NCBI GenBank assembly: GCA_024641085.1
Contig: JAHEDT010000004.1
Coordinates: 72,197-136,196 of the forward strand
Origin: Geobacteraceae bacterium
Lineage (GTDB): Bacteria > Desulfobacterota > Desulfuromonadia > Desulfuromonadales > BM103
DNA length: 64,000 nt
Direction of reading: 5' to 3'
This document shows, piece after piece, positions 56,324 through 64,000 of this stretch (positions are counted from its first letter, which is position 1; the number at the start of each line of letters is the position of its first letter). The translations under genes and the position numbers were made by a program. The notes below the pieces were generated by a model that did not search any database, was not told the DNA's origin, and saw nothing but the letters and a program-made list of their open reading frames with translations.

Positions 56324-57316
56324 ATGAAAGCAGCCATTCTCAAAGGCATTGGCGACATCCATATTGAACACAGAGAAATCCCTCAACCGGCAGAGAACGA
56401 AGTAAGACTGAAAGTTCTCATGGCTGGCATCTGCGGTTCCGACAGTTCAATATACCACGGCAAACTGATTGCGCCACTGCCGGTCATCCCCGGACATGAA
56501 GCAGTCGGCATTGTAGAAGCCCTCGGTGCAGCGGTATCGTCCTTGCGCGTTGGCCAGAGAGTCACGATTCACCCCAATTATTTCTGTAGTGACTGCTCGA
56601 TGTGCAACAAAGGGCTGACCAACATATGCCGCAACAAGATCAGGCTCGGGGTCGATATCAACGGTGTTTTTGCCGATTACGTGGTTGTCCCTGCCGACGC
56701 GCTTTACCCTCTTCCCGATTCCCTGTCGAATGAAGTGGCGGTTTTTGCTGAGCCTTTAGCAGTGGCTGCTCACGCAGTAAAATTGGCTAACTTGAAAAAT
56801 GAGGACCGGGTTCTGGTCTTCGGAGCAGGGGTCATCGGCCAGTTGACCCTGCAGATGGCACGACTCCACAGCCAGGACATCACCGCATGCGATTTGGTGC
56901 AGTCGCGGCTGGAACTCGCCAAACGTATGGGGGCCAGAAACACGATCAGCGACCAATCTGAACTTGATGCCTGCGAATCTGCATTCGATGTCATTTTCGA
57001 AACCAGCGGGGCACCACCGGCGCTGGACATGGGGATCAAACTGGCGGCCCCCGGCGGCAAGATTGTCTTGCTGGGACTTCCCGGACAGAGTCATCCGGTT
57101 CCGACCGTACAGATTGTGCGCAAGGAATTGAACATCCTCGGTTCGATGATTTATACTGACGAGATCGAACAGTGCATCGACATTCTCGATCAGGGCCGGA
57201 TTCAGACCCGGCCGCTCGTCTCGGGGGTCATTTCACTTGATCAACTGAGCACAAATCTGGCCAATTTCAACGCCCCCCAACGGATGAAAACACTGGTGGC
57301 CATCAACAGCCTCTGA
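56324..57316 (+). CDS. Zinc-dependent medium-chain alcohol/polyol dehydrogenase
   Basis: NAD(P)-dependent MDR dehydrogenase, 330 residues. Catalytic zinc ligands: Cys in MAGICGSDSSIYHG and His/Glu in PVIPGHEAVGIVE; structural zinc cysteines in FCSDCSMCNKGLTNIC; cofactor loop VFGAGVIGQLTLQM. The pattern is like threonine, sorbitol and galactitol-type dehydrogenases. ATG 56324 with TAGGA upstream is preferred to the long reading from 56234. First gene of a plus-strand row with the lyase-like, IclR and AEC genes, divergent from tctCBA. Confidence 0.9.
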   Translation: MKAAILKGIGDIHIEHREIPQPAENEVRLKVLMAGICGSDSSIYHGKLIAPLPVIPGHEAVGIVEALGAAVSSLRVGQRVTIHPNYFCSDCSMCNKGLTNICRNKIRLGVDINGVFADYVVVPADALYPLPDSLSNEVAVFAEPLAVAAHAVKLANLKNEDRVLVFGAGVIGQLTLQMARLHSQDITACDLVQSRLELAKRMGARNTISDQSELDACESAFDVIFETSGAPPALDMGIKLAAPGGKIVLLGLPGQSHPVPTVQIVRKELNILGSMIYTDEIEQCIDILDQGRIQTRPLVSGVISLDQLSTNLANFNAPQRMKTLVAINSL

Positions 57317-57348
57317 AAGCTGTTAGCTGCTTTAAACAGGGTAGAACC

Positions 57349-58266
57349 ATGACTAAGACAGACAACATCGCCGCAGTCCTCCTGGAAGATGAGACCTTGC
57401 GGGACGGTTTGCAGGTCGAAAGCAGGATTTTTTCTCTGGAAGAGAAGCTTGAGATCTTCCGGCAGTTGGCGAAAGCCGGCATCCGCCGTATTCAGGTCGG
57501 CTCCTTTGTGAACCCCAAGAAAGTCCCGCAAATGGCGGATACCGAGGATTTCATCCGGGAGATCCGGCTCCAGACCAACGGCATTGACCTGATTTCGGCG
57601 CTGATCCTCAACGACAAGGGGCTGGAAAGAGCCCTGGAGTGCGGAGTCAGGCATGTCAGCATGTCGGTTTCCATCAGCAATACCCACAGCCTGAAGAACG
57701 CCGGGAAACCGGCAGCGGAGGCTTTACAGGGGATGGCGGGCCTGATCCGCCAGGCGACTGAGGCGGGGATGGCCGTGCGAGCCGGACTGCAATGCTCTTT
57801 CGGCTGCGTCTACGAAGGCGCGATCGCCGAACAGGCCGTTCTGGATGCCGTGGCCAAACTGGCGTCGGCCGGTGCCGCCGAGGTGAATCTGGCGGACACC
57901 ACCGGGATGGGGAATCCGCTGGCGATCGGCAGGATGGTCAGCCAGGTGAAGTCAGCCCACCCCGGGCTGCTCACCTCCCTGCACCTGCACGATACCCGCG
58001 GTCTGGGCCTGGCCAACATGTTTGTCGGGTACCAGGCCGGCGTGAGAACTTTCGATGTCTGCACCGGCGGTCTGGGGGGATGTCCCTTTGTCAAGGGCGC
58101 CGCGGGCAATGTACCGACCGAGGATGCCGTGCAGATGTTCGCCTCGATGGGCGTCGAAACAGGAATTGATCTGAAAAAAATCTGTGCTACTGTGGGGGCC
58201 CTTGAAACGATGCTGGGCAGGAAATTGCCCGGTCGGATGAAAACTGTTCTAGAAGCGGAGCAATGA
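57349..58266 (+). CDS. HMG-CoA lyase-like aldolase
   Basis: TIM-barrel carbon-carbon lyase of the HMG-CoA lyase/DRE-metallolyase family, 305 residues. The opening DETLRDGLQVESR gives Arg18 and Asp19, the metal-binding histidines lie in LTSLHLHDTRGLGLANM and the flexible loop with the reactive Cys is TGGLGGCPFVKGAAGNVPTE. All catalytic hallmarks are present. Family members split HMG-CoA or related 3-hydroxyacyl compounds into acetyl-CoA or pyruvate plus a second product. One base separates it from the IclR gene, so it is coupled to regulation. Confidence 0.85.
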   Translation: MTKTDNIAAVLLEDETLRDGLQVESRIFSLEEKLEIFRQLAKAGIRRIQVGSFVNPKKVPQMADTEDFIREIRLQTNGIDLISALILNDKGLERALECGVRHVSMSVSISNTHSLKNAGKPAAEALQGMAGLIRQATEAGMAVRAGLQCSFGCVYEGAIAEQAVLDAVAKLASAGAAEVNLADTTGMGNPLAIGRMVSQVKSAHPGLLTSLHLHDTRGLGLANMFVGYQAGVRTFDVCTGGLGGCPFVKGAAGNVPTEDAVQMFASMGVETGIDLKKICATVGALETMLGRKLPGRMKTVLEAEQ

Positions 58267-58267
58267 G

Positions 58268-59056
58268 ATGTCGCCGAAAACCAATGAAAAGAAAAGCACC
58301 TCTGTGCCTCTGGTGGATGCCGTAACCAAAGCACTGGAAATTCTCGACTGCTTCAGCGCCCATGAAACCGAACTGTCACTGAATCAGCTGTGTGATAAAA
58401 CCGGCCTGTATAAAAGTCGTGTGCACCGCCTGTGCGGCACTTTGATCACCTCGGGCTACCTGGTCAGGACCTCCCGGACCAACTACCGCCTTGGCCCCAA
58501 GCTGATGGTCCTCGGCAAAGTCTACGAAAAGACCAACTCGCTGCGCTCCATCGCTGCCCCGTTCATGAAGAAGCTGACCGAGGCCACCGGAGAGTCGACG
58601 GCCCTGTTCGTCATCGACAACATGAAAAGTATCTGCATGGCCCGTGAGATGGGCTCTTCCCGGTTGGTTTACTCGATCAATGAAGGCGACTTCATGGAAC
58701 TGCACCCCACGGCCGCAGGCAGAGTCCTGCTGGCATACGCCGATGAGACATTCACCGACAAGGTCCTCAACAAGGCCGACCTGATCCGTTTTACCCCGGC
58801 CACCCTGGTTGACAGAAACGAGATCAAAAAGGAGCTTGTGGCGATTCGCGAACGGGGATATGCCATCAACAAGGAGGAGCGGGAACAGGGCATTGCGGCT
58901 ATCGCCGCGCCGATTTTCGACTTTGAAAACCACGTCCCGGCAGCACTGGCGATCGTCGGACCGGTACACCGGTTCAACAACGAAAACACCATGGTCATGC
59001 TGAACGCCCTGCTGGAGGCAACGCGCGGGATGTCGCGCCTGATGGGCGAATCTTAG
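58268..59056 (+). CDS. IclR-family transcriptional regulator
   Basis: DNA-binding regulator of 262 residues. N-terminal winged helix LSLNQLCDKTGLYKSRVHRL (about 38-57) followed by GYLVRTSRTNYRLGPKLMVL; C-terminal ligand-binding domain includes SIAAPFMKKLTEATGEST and a closing IAAPIFDFENHVPAALAIVG typical of IclR. It is the only local regulator besides GntR and therefore the first candidate for the TCCTA/TAGGA sites seen at the dctP, ThDP-enzyme, aroQ and tctC promoters. Confidence 0.92.
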   Translation: MSPKTNEKKSTSVPLVDAVTKALEILDCFSAHETELSLNQLCDKTGLYKSRVHRLCGTLITSGYLVRTSRTNYRLGPKLMVLGKVYEKTNSLRSIAAPFMKKLTEATGESTALFVIDNMKSICMAREMGSSRLVYSINEGDFMELHPTAAGRVLLAYADETFTDKVLNKADLIRFTPATLVDRNEIKKELVAIRERGYAINKEEREQGIAAIAAPIFDFENHVPAALAIVGPVHRFNNENTMVMLNALLEATRGMSRLMGES

Positions 59057-59094
59057 TTTTTATATCAACGCCGCAATTCAGCGCGTAACCCACT

Positions 59095-60069
59095 ATGCAG
59101 AAACTCCTGTTTTCCCTGATCCTGATCGTTTCCGGGCTGATCTGCGGCTATATTCTGCAGCAGGTCATTCGCAAAAAAACCGACCAGCACCACCTCCTGC
59201 TGCCGCACCTGCGTAAATCTCTCCAGAGGTTCAGCATGCTCTGGATCATGCCGATCACTTTTGTCGGCGCTCTCTGGATTATCCCTTTCGACGACTTGCG
59301 GATCGCCCTGCTGCCGCTACTGGGCTCGGGCATATTACTGCTGGGTGGGATTCTGGGATTGGCCGCGGCGCTGCTTCTGCACAAGACCGGCCCGCAAAAG
59401 AGTGTATTGTTCTGCTGTGGCAGTTTCAGCAATATCGGTTCTCTGGGCGGCTTGTTCAGCTTCGTTTTTTTCGGCGAAAAGGGCTTTGCCCTGCTCGCTC
59501 TCTACAAGGTTTTCGAGCAGATCATCTACTTCAGTATCGGCTTTCCATTGGCCAGATATTTAAGATCGTCAGACAGCGACCTGCAAACCGGGAGCCGTAT
59601 GCTCGAGATGTTCAAAGATCCATTCTTCCTGGTCGCCACGTTATCCTTCATCGGCGGGATCTGTCTCAACCTGTCAGGCCTGGCCAGGCCACTGTTCTAT
59701 GCAACACTCAACAGCCTGTTAATACCTGTCGGGCTGTTCCTGGTGCTCGTATCCGTCGGACTGAGCATGCGTTTTTCCAATGTTCGCGAACACCTGGTCG
59801 AAGGGCTGGCAATCTCCCTGATCAAGTTCATCATTTTGCCTGTGGTCGCGGGGGTTGCCGCTTACCTGTTCGGCTTACACACGATACAGGAGGGGCTGCC
59901 GTTCAAAATCGCCCTCATCGGGGCCTCAATGCCGGTAGCATTCATGGCCCTGGTGGCGGCATCAATTTACGATCTCGACCTGGACCTCGCCAATTCATGC
60001 TGGTTGATCACCACTGGCGCAATGGTGGTCGTCTTACCATGGCTCTATTTTCTCTTCTCGTTGTTCTAA
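59095..60069 (+). CDS. AEC-family permease, copy 3
   Basis: Inner-membrane transporter, 324 residues, about ten helices. ILIVSGLICGYILQQVIRKK at the N-terminus, CCGSFSNIGSLGGLFSFVFF in the fourth helix region and FLVLVSVGLSMRFSNVREHL in the second half are AEC-like. It is more distant from copies 1 and 2 than they appear to be from each other. Downstream of IclR by 38 bases. A REP-like element begins right after its stop codon. Confidence 0.8.
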   Translation: MQKLLFSLILIVSGLICGYILQQVIRKKTDQHHLLLPHLRKSLQRFSMLWIMPITFVGALWIIPFDDLRIALLPLLGSGILLLGGILGLAAALLLHKTGPQKSVLFCCGSFSNIGSLGGLFSFVFFGEKGFALLALYKVFEQIIYFSIGFPLARYLRSSDSDLQTGSRMLEMFKDPFFLVATLSFIGGICLNLSGLARPLFYATLNSLLIPVGLFLVLVSVGLSMRFSNVREHLVEGLAISLIKFIILPVVAGVAAYLFGLHTIQEGLPFKIALIGASMPVAFMALVAASIYDLDLDLANSCWLITTGAMVVVLPWLYFLFSLF

Positions 60070-60268
60070 TGAACTGCCCCGCGGCAAGCCACGTGGTATC
60101 CAGAATTCAGGATCCAGTAGACAGAAAAAACTCGCAGCCCCACCTGGATGTCGAAACTTATTCCGGATTCTGGATTCTGGATACTGGATTCCCTGATTAA
60201 GGTGCGGACCAAGCGGCAATCAATCCATGGCGCAGCAAACTGCGGAGATTGAACCCTCTCGTCAATTC
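60070..60268 (+). repeat. REP-like element split by a ~146-bp insertion
   Basis: TGAACTGCCCCGCGGCAAGC at 60070-60089 and CAAACTGCGGAGATTGAACC with CTCTCGTCAATTC at 60236-60268 together match the intact copy at 32207-32256. Between them (60090-60235) sits a palindromic insert whose arms carry ATCCAGAATTCAGGATCCAG and GGATTCTGGATACTGGATTC. CAAGC/CAAAC flank the insert and may be a target duplication. Confidence 0.65.
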
Positions 60269-60431
60269 AAATGATTCGAACCAAATACCTGGTTGGCAAT
60301 CCTAAGAGGTCTTGCTGCAGGGCCAGATGATAAGATTTTCAGGTGGGTGGTGAGAATCAACCCGACCAGGACGACGGGCATGAACCTGGCCTGGCTGGGG
60401 ATGTCGATGCGGACAGGCTCTGCTCGATCGA
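60269..60431. other. Gene-free stretch at the right island edge
   Basis: Between the split REP-like element and the aroK-aroB fusion no reading frame, hairpin with T-run or promoter is convincing. It is the right-hand junction between accessory and core genes. Confidence 0.5.
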
Positions 60432-62012
60432 TCAGGAGCGCAGCACTGTGAGGGTCTCGAGGATTGCTGTTTCAGGGACCTGGTCGGTGACAAAAACATC
60501 ACCGATATTCCTGATCAGGACGAAACGAAGTTTGCCAGCCTTTTTCTTTTTATCGCTGCTCATGGCCAGGATCAACTGTTCCGGATCAAGATTGGCCGGG
60601 ATCCGGGCCGGCAGGCCGGAAGCGAGCAGGACGGATTCGACCCGCTCCTGCAGATCTCTTGCACAGAACCCCAGGCTGCCCGACAGATGGGTCGCCGCGA
60701 CCATCCCCATGGCGACGGCTTCACCGTGGCGGATCTCGTGCCGGCTGAGGCGTTCGATGGCATTGGCAAAGGTGTGGCCGAAGTTCAGGACCGCCCTGCG
60801 ACCCTGCTCGTAGGGATCTTCCTGGATGATATTGATTTTGACCTGGATAGCCTGTGCGACCAGCGCCTGAAGTTCCGAAGCCTGCTGTTGCAGTTCGCCT
60901 GCGGCATGGATCCAGTTGCCCGCCTCGATTTTCTGCAGCAGATCCGAGTCTGCGATCAGGCTGTGTTTGATCACTTCCGCCATACCCGAGGCAAAGGCCC
61001 GCGGTGGCATGCTCTGCAGGGTTGCAACATCGGCAATCACGGTTTTCGGCTGTTTGAATGCACCGATCAGGTTCTTCCCTTGGGGCAGATCGACGCCGGT
61101 TTTGCCGCCGATGCTGGTATCGACCATCGCCAGGAGGCTGGTCGGGCACTGCACGCAATCCACGCCGCGCATGTATGTGGCGGCGACGAAGCCCGCCAGC
61201 TCGCTGATGACCGTTCCACCGAGCGCGACAATTGTCCCGCTGCGATCAAACTCTGCGTCCAACAGCTGCTCACAGATCGATTGGGCGGTTGCCAGGGTCT
61301 TGTACTGTCTGCCGGGGGGCACGGCAATTACGGTGTCGATGACGCCGCAACTCTGCGCATAGTGCGGCGCGACAGATTCATCGGTAATGATGGCGACCGG
61401 ACCGTCAATCTTGGCCAGGCTGGTGACAAACGGCAGGATGCCGCTGCCGACGATAAATTCGTAATCAATGCTCGGAGCGGAAATCTCGAGCCTGACATCA
61501 CGTTTCCCCTGGACAAATTCCGCAAGGTCGCTGGCGATTGACATGGGCCGCTTTGCGGAGGTCTGCATCTGGGAAAAACGCTTATAGCCTTTCTCCCTCT
61601 GCTGCATCAGTTCAACGATATGCTCCAGGGGATTGGGGACCTGCAGCAGCGGCCGGACATGGCCGTCGTTGGAAACACGTTGCAGGATTTCTTCGGGGGT
61701 CGCTACAAGGCAGAAGACCCGCCCGGTTTTGCTCAGGGCCGCCGCATTGTTCGGGTCCAGCATCATGCGGCCGCCGGTCGAAATAACCAACCCTTCACGG
61801 CGCGCCAGGGCCTGGGCCAGGTCCGCCTCCATTTTACGGAAGGCCGCCTCCCCTTTCTCGCGGAAAAACTCGGCGATCGTACACCCTATCTGTTGCTCGA
61901 TAAATTGATCAGTGTCGACGAATTCATAGTTCAACTGCTCGGCCATAAGCCGCCCGACCGTGGTTTTTCCCGTCCCCATGAAACCGGTCAATATGATGTT
62001 TTCTTTGGCCAT
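60432..62012 (-). CDS. aroKB: Shikimate kinase-3-dehydroquinate synthase fusion, divergent active site
   Basis: Two-domain protein of 526 residues. Residues 1-165 are shikimate kinase-like: P-loop GFMGTGKTT (10-18), DTD (33-35), FFREKGEAAFRKME (49-62), but STGGR (78-82) where GGG is usual. Residues 175-526 are dehydroquinate synthase-like with Zn ligands Glu345, His413 and His429, DTSIGGKTGVDLPQGKNLIG (298-317) and Asn410. They differ from the canonical AroB at GGTVISEL (265-272, normally GGGVIGDL) and Asn417 (normally His, GHTFGH). It may supply the cell's shikimate kinase, with the synthase half specialised or redundant. Stands where aroK is expected next to pilQ. Confidence 0.85.
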   Translation of the reverse strand: MAKENIILTGFMGTGKTTVGRLMAEQLNYEFVDTDQFIEQQIGCTIAEFFREKGEAAFRKMEADLAQALARREGLVISTGGRMMLDPNNAAALSKTGRVFCLVATPEEILQRVSNDGHVRPLLQVPNPLEHIVELMQQREKGYKRFSQMQTSAKRPMSIASDLAEFVQGKRDVRLEISAPSIDYEFIVGSGILPFVTSLAKIDGPVAIITDESVAPHYAQSCGVIDTVIAVPPGRQYKTLATAQSICEQLLDAEFDRSGTIVALGGTVISELAGFVAATYMRGVDCVQCPTSLLAMVDTSIGGKTGVDLPQGKNLIGAFKQPKTVIADVATLQSMPPRAFASGMAEVIKHSLIADSDLLQKIEAGNWIHAAGELQQQASELQALVAQAIQVKINIIQEDPYEQGRRAVLNFGHTFANAIERLSRHEIRHGEAVAMGMVAATHLSGSLGFCARDLQERVESVLLASGLPARIPANLDPEQLILAMSSDKKKKAGKLRFVLIRNIGDVFVTDQVPETAILETLTVLRS

Positions 62013-62245
62013 GACTGATCAACTCATGTGTATGAACAATGTGGCATGCTGTCCTCTTGCGATTGCGCGAGCATTTATCGGACAGGATCAGCAGCCTGAA
62101 TGTGAAACCGGCCTAAAATTAAAAGAAATGCTGATTGAGGTCAAGGCGCAACTTGATGGGCACGTCTCACGCCGGTGACTCACAAGGCAGCCGGCCTAAA
62201 CAACTGCAGGAGCAAAGCGGCTGTCAGGGCATGGAGATTCTAACA

Positions 62246-62274
62246 GAAAAGGACAGGCAATTCCTGTCCTTTTC
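62246..62274 (-). terminator. Rho-independent terminator between pilQ and aroKB
   Basis: GAAAAGGACAGG (62246-62257) pairs perfectly with CCTGTCCTTTTC (62263-62274) around CAATT; both flanks are A/T rich so it can act in either direction. It lies 24 bases after the pilQ stop. The rest of 62013-62245 shows no gene. Confidence 0.85.
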
Positions 62275-62297
62275 TCGCTACCTATGGGCTGTACTTG

Positions 62298-64000
62298 TCA
62301 GGGTTCGACAATCCGTGGCGTAATGAAGATCAGCAGTTCGCGGCGGTCACGGGTCTTGGAGGTTGACTTGAACAGGTTGCCGAAGATCGGGATGTTCATC
62401 AGGACAGGGACGCCTGTCTGGGCATCTCTCTCGTCCTCGATGAAGATGCCGCCGATCACCGTGGTCTGGCCGTCGCGCACCAGGACCTTGGTTTCGGCTT
62501 TCTTTTCGTCGATGGACACCGCATCACCGGTCGCAGTCGGCACGACGGTACCGACGGCGCTGTTCGATGCGTTGATTTCGAGCAGGATACTGCCGTCAGG
62601 ATTGATTTCAGGCGTCACGTCGAGTTTCAGCTCGGCATTTTCGAACTTGACATCGGTGCCGGCGTCGCTGACCGTTGAGAATGGGATCTTCGTCCCCTGG
62701 GAAATCGTGGCTTTTTCACCATTCAGGGTGGTGATGCGCGGCGTCGAAACGATCTTGCCTTCACCGGAGGTTTCCAGAGCGGAGAGACGCAGGTCAATGT
62801 TCAACTGTTCATTCAGCGCGCCGATGGCAATCGAAGAGCCAAAGCCGGCCGAGGCCGGGTTGGTGACCGGGACCAGGAAAGACCCGCCCAAACCGGTCTT
62901 GATCGAGTTGAGGCCATCCTGAGGGCTATCATTGTCCTGGTAGTCAAAATTCCACTTAACTCCCAGGTTGCGTGAAAAGTTGGTGTTCGCCTCGACAATT
63001 CGCGCTTCGATCATCACCTGGCGCTCGGGCTTGTCAATCTGGTTGATCATAGACTGCATCTGTTCGAGCACTGCGGCAACATCACGGACGATGAGCTGCT
63101 TGTTGCGCGAATCGGCAATAATCGAGCCACGCTCTGATTTGATATCAGTCAGATAACCTTTCATGTCATCGACGGATGCGTGGCTGATGGCGAAGGTTTT
63201 GGTCTCCAGAACCCCTTCTTCGATTGCGACAATCTGCTGCTTCATTGCAGCCTGTTCCAGCTCCCGAATCTTATCCTTGGGCATAATGCGCAGGACATTG
63301 CCTTGCTGCACCTTGCCGAGACTGGCAGTTTCCAGCACCAGGTCGAGGGCCTGGTCCCAGGGCACATCGATCAGGCGCAGGGTCACGGTGCCCTCCACGT
63401 CACTGCTGGCCAGGATGTTCAGCCCGCTGACGTCACCGATCAGCTGCAGAATACTGCGCACGTTGGCTGAGTCGAACACCAGGGTGATCTTTTCGCCAGT
63501 ATAACGATGAGCTTCAGCCGTCATTTCCGCTGCCGTCACGGGAGCCGACATGGGGAGGGGAGCTTTATCACGAGCCGCTGAGGTTTTGGCTGCGGACGCT
63601 TCGGGTGCAACAACCTCCACCTTGCTGACCGCCGGGGGAACCGGCTCGGCATAGGCGCCGTCATCAACAACCAGCCGCACGCTGGCGCCATCCTGCTCCA
63701 GAGCGTAGGCAACCGGGCCCTTGAGGTCGACAGCGATCCGCACGTTCTGATGGTCACCATCCGTGACGGTGTAAGGCGTCACCGACGTCACTGCACTCGG
63801 GAACGCGGAGGCATCAATGGTTCTGCGCAAAGCGCGGCTGATTGTGGCGTTGACAAGTTCAAAACGGACCAGGTTGCCTTCGACAACGGGACCGGTGACT
63901 TCGGCTTTTGTAGAGAGAGCAACGGCAATCACGCTTCGGCCCTCTTCGTTATTGAAGTCAATCGCCTCGATTTTTACCGGAGGCATTTTCTTGACCGGGG
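62298..64000 (-). CDS. pilQ: Type IV pilus secretin PilQ, N-terminus outside window
   Basis: Outer-membrane secretin through which type IV pili pass. At least 567 residues are in the window and the frame continues beyond base 64000. An AMIN-like region (VRFELVNATISRALRRTIDA) is followed by a Pro/Ala linker, an STN/secretin_N part (KITLVFDSANVRSILQLIGD, VDDMKGYLTDIKSERGSIIA) and the secretin core (QVMIEARIVEANTNFSRNLG, VSTPRITTLNGEKATISQG, TTVIGGIFIEDERDAQTGVP, GNLFKSTSKTRDRRELLIFI). The reading to the C-terminal ITPRIVEP is complete. The other pil genes would lie to the right. Confidence 0.96.
   Translation of the reverse strand, partial: PVKKMPPVKIEAIDFNNEEGRSVIAVALSTKAEVTGPVVEGNLVRFELVNATISRALRRTIDASAFPSAVTSVTPYTVTDGDHQNVRIAVDLKGPVAYALEQDGASVRLVVDDGAYAEPVPPAVSKVEVVAPEASAAKTSAARDKAPLPMSAPVTAAEMTAEAHRYTGEKITLVFDSANVRSILQLIGDVSGLNILASSDVEGTVTLRLIDVPWDQALDLVLETASLGKVQQGNVLRIMPKDKIRELEQAAMKQQIVAIEEGVLETKTFAISHASVDDMKGYLTDIKSERGSIIADSRNKQLIVRDVAAVLEQMQSMINQIDKPERQVMIEARIVEANTNFSRNLGVKWNFDYQDNDSPQDGLNSIKTGLGGSFLVPVTNPASAGFGSSIAIGALNEQLNIDLRLSALETSGEGKIVSTPRITTLNGEKATISQGTKIPFSTVSDAGTDVKFENAELKLDVTPEINPDGSILLEINASNSAVGTVVPTATGDAVSIDEKKAETKVLVRDGQTTVIGGIFIEDERDAQTGVPVLMNIPIFGNLFKSTSKTRDRRELLIFITPRIVEP

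Noticed and set aside
60432..62012. AroK-AroB fusion as an artefact of a missed stop or frameshift
   Set aside because: One open frame covers both domains with a natural linker (about residues 165-178), and both domains have full length on their sides.

Overview
The window looks like chromosome of a Gram-negative deltaproteobacterium of the Desulfuromonadales/Geobacter-Pelobacter type. This rests on gene order and content: an LPS/Kdo block (kdsABCD, lptABC), rpoN, hpf, HprK, RapZ and PTS genes in one row, a futalosine-route mqnA, a roadblock/TPR gene pair beside aroB, and pilQ next to a shikimate kinase gene. No species is named because no database search was possible.

Region 1 (1-15.6 kb, all on the minus strand) is a dense run of core genes. 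In the direction of transcription it is kdsB, pyrG, kdsA, kdsD, kdsC, lptC, lptA, lptB, rpoN, hpf, ptsN, hprK, rapZ, then a complete mannose-type PTS (IIA, IIB, IIC, IID), HPr and Enzyme I (cut by the window start). Many neighbours overlap by 1-4 bases, so long co-transcripts are likely.

Region 2 (15.8-25.6 kb) holds a nitronate monooxygenase-like gene, tRNA-Leu(UAA), a Nudix hydrolase converging on mqnA, a small exported protein, a LipM-type octanoyl transferase, accC and accB, an M24 peptidase, a roadblock protein, a TPR protein and a canonical aroB.

Region 3 (25.6-60.4 kb) is an accessory catabolic island. It carries a TRAP transporter, a tripartite tricarboxylate (TTT) transporter, three AEC permeases, an EamA permease, two regulators (GntR/FCD and IclR) and about 17 enzymes. 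The enzymes include a FucI-like isomerase with a D-ribulokinase-type kinase, a DapA-like aldolase, two TIM-barrel isomerases, three Gfo/Idh oxidoreductases, a PfkB kinase, an SDR, aconitase X, a ThDP enzyme, a CoA-acylating-type aldehyde dehydrogenase, a type II dehydroquinase, a Zn-dehydrogenase and an HMG-CoA-lyase-like protein. Four minus-strand operons start from TTGACA promoters carrying a TCCTA/TAGGA motif at or just after the -10 box, suggesting one shared regulon, perhaps under the IclR protein. The substrates cannot be read from sequence; sugars, sugar acids and small hydroxy or oxo acids fit best.

Region 4 (60.4-64 kb) returns to core genes: a shikimate kinase-dehydroquinate synthase fusion and the C-terminal part of pilQ. 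The island is thus bracketed by two dehydroquinate-synthase coding regions, one canonical (24.5 kb) and one divergent (the fusion). Intergenic gaps hold a dispersed ~140-170 bp repeat with palindromic core (four copies), a related element, and a REP-like element abutting two stop codons, one copy of which is split by a further insertion. No rRNA, CRISPR array, transposase or integrase was seen.
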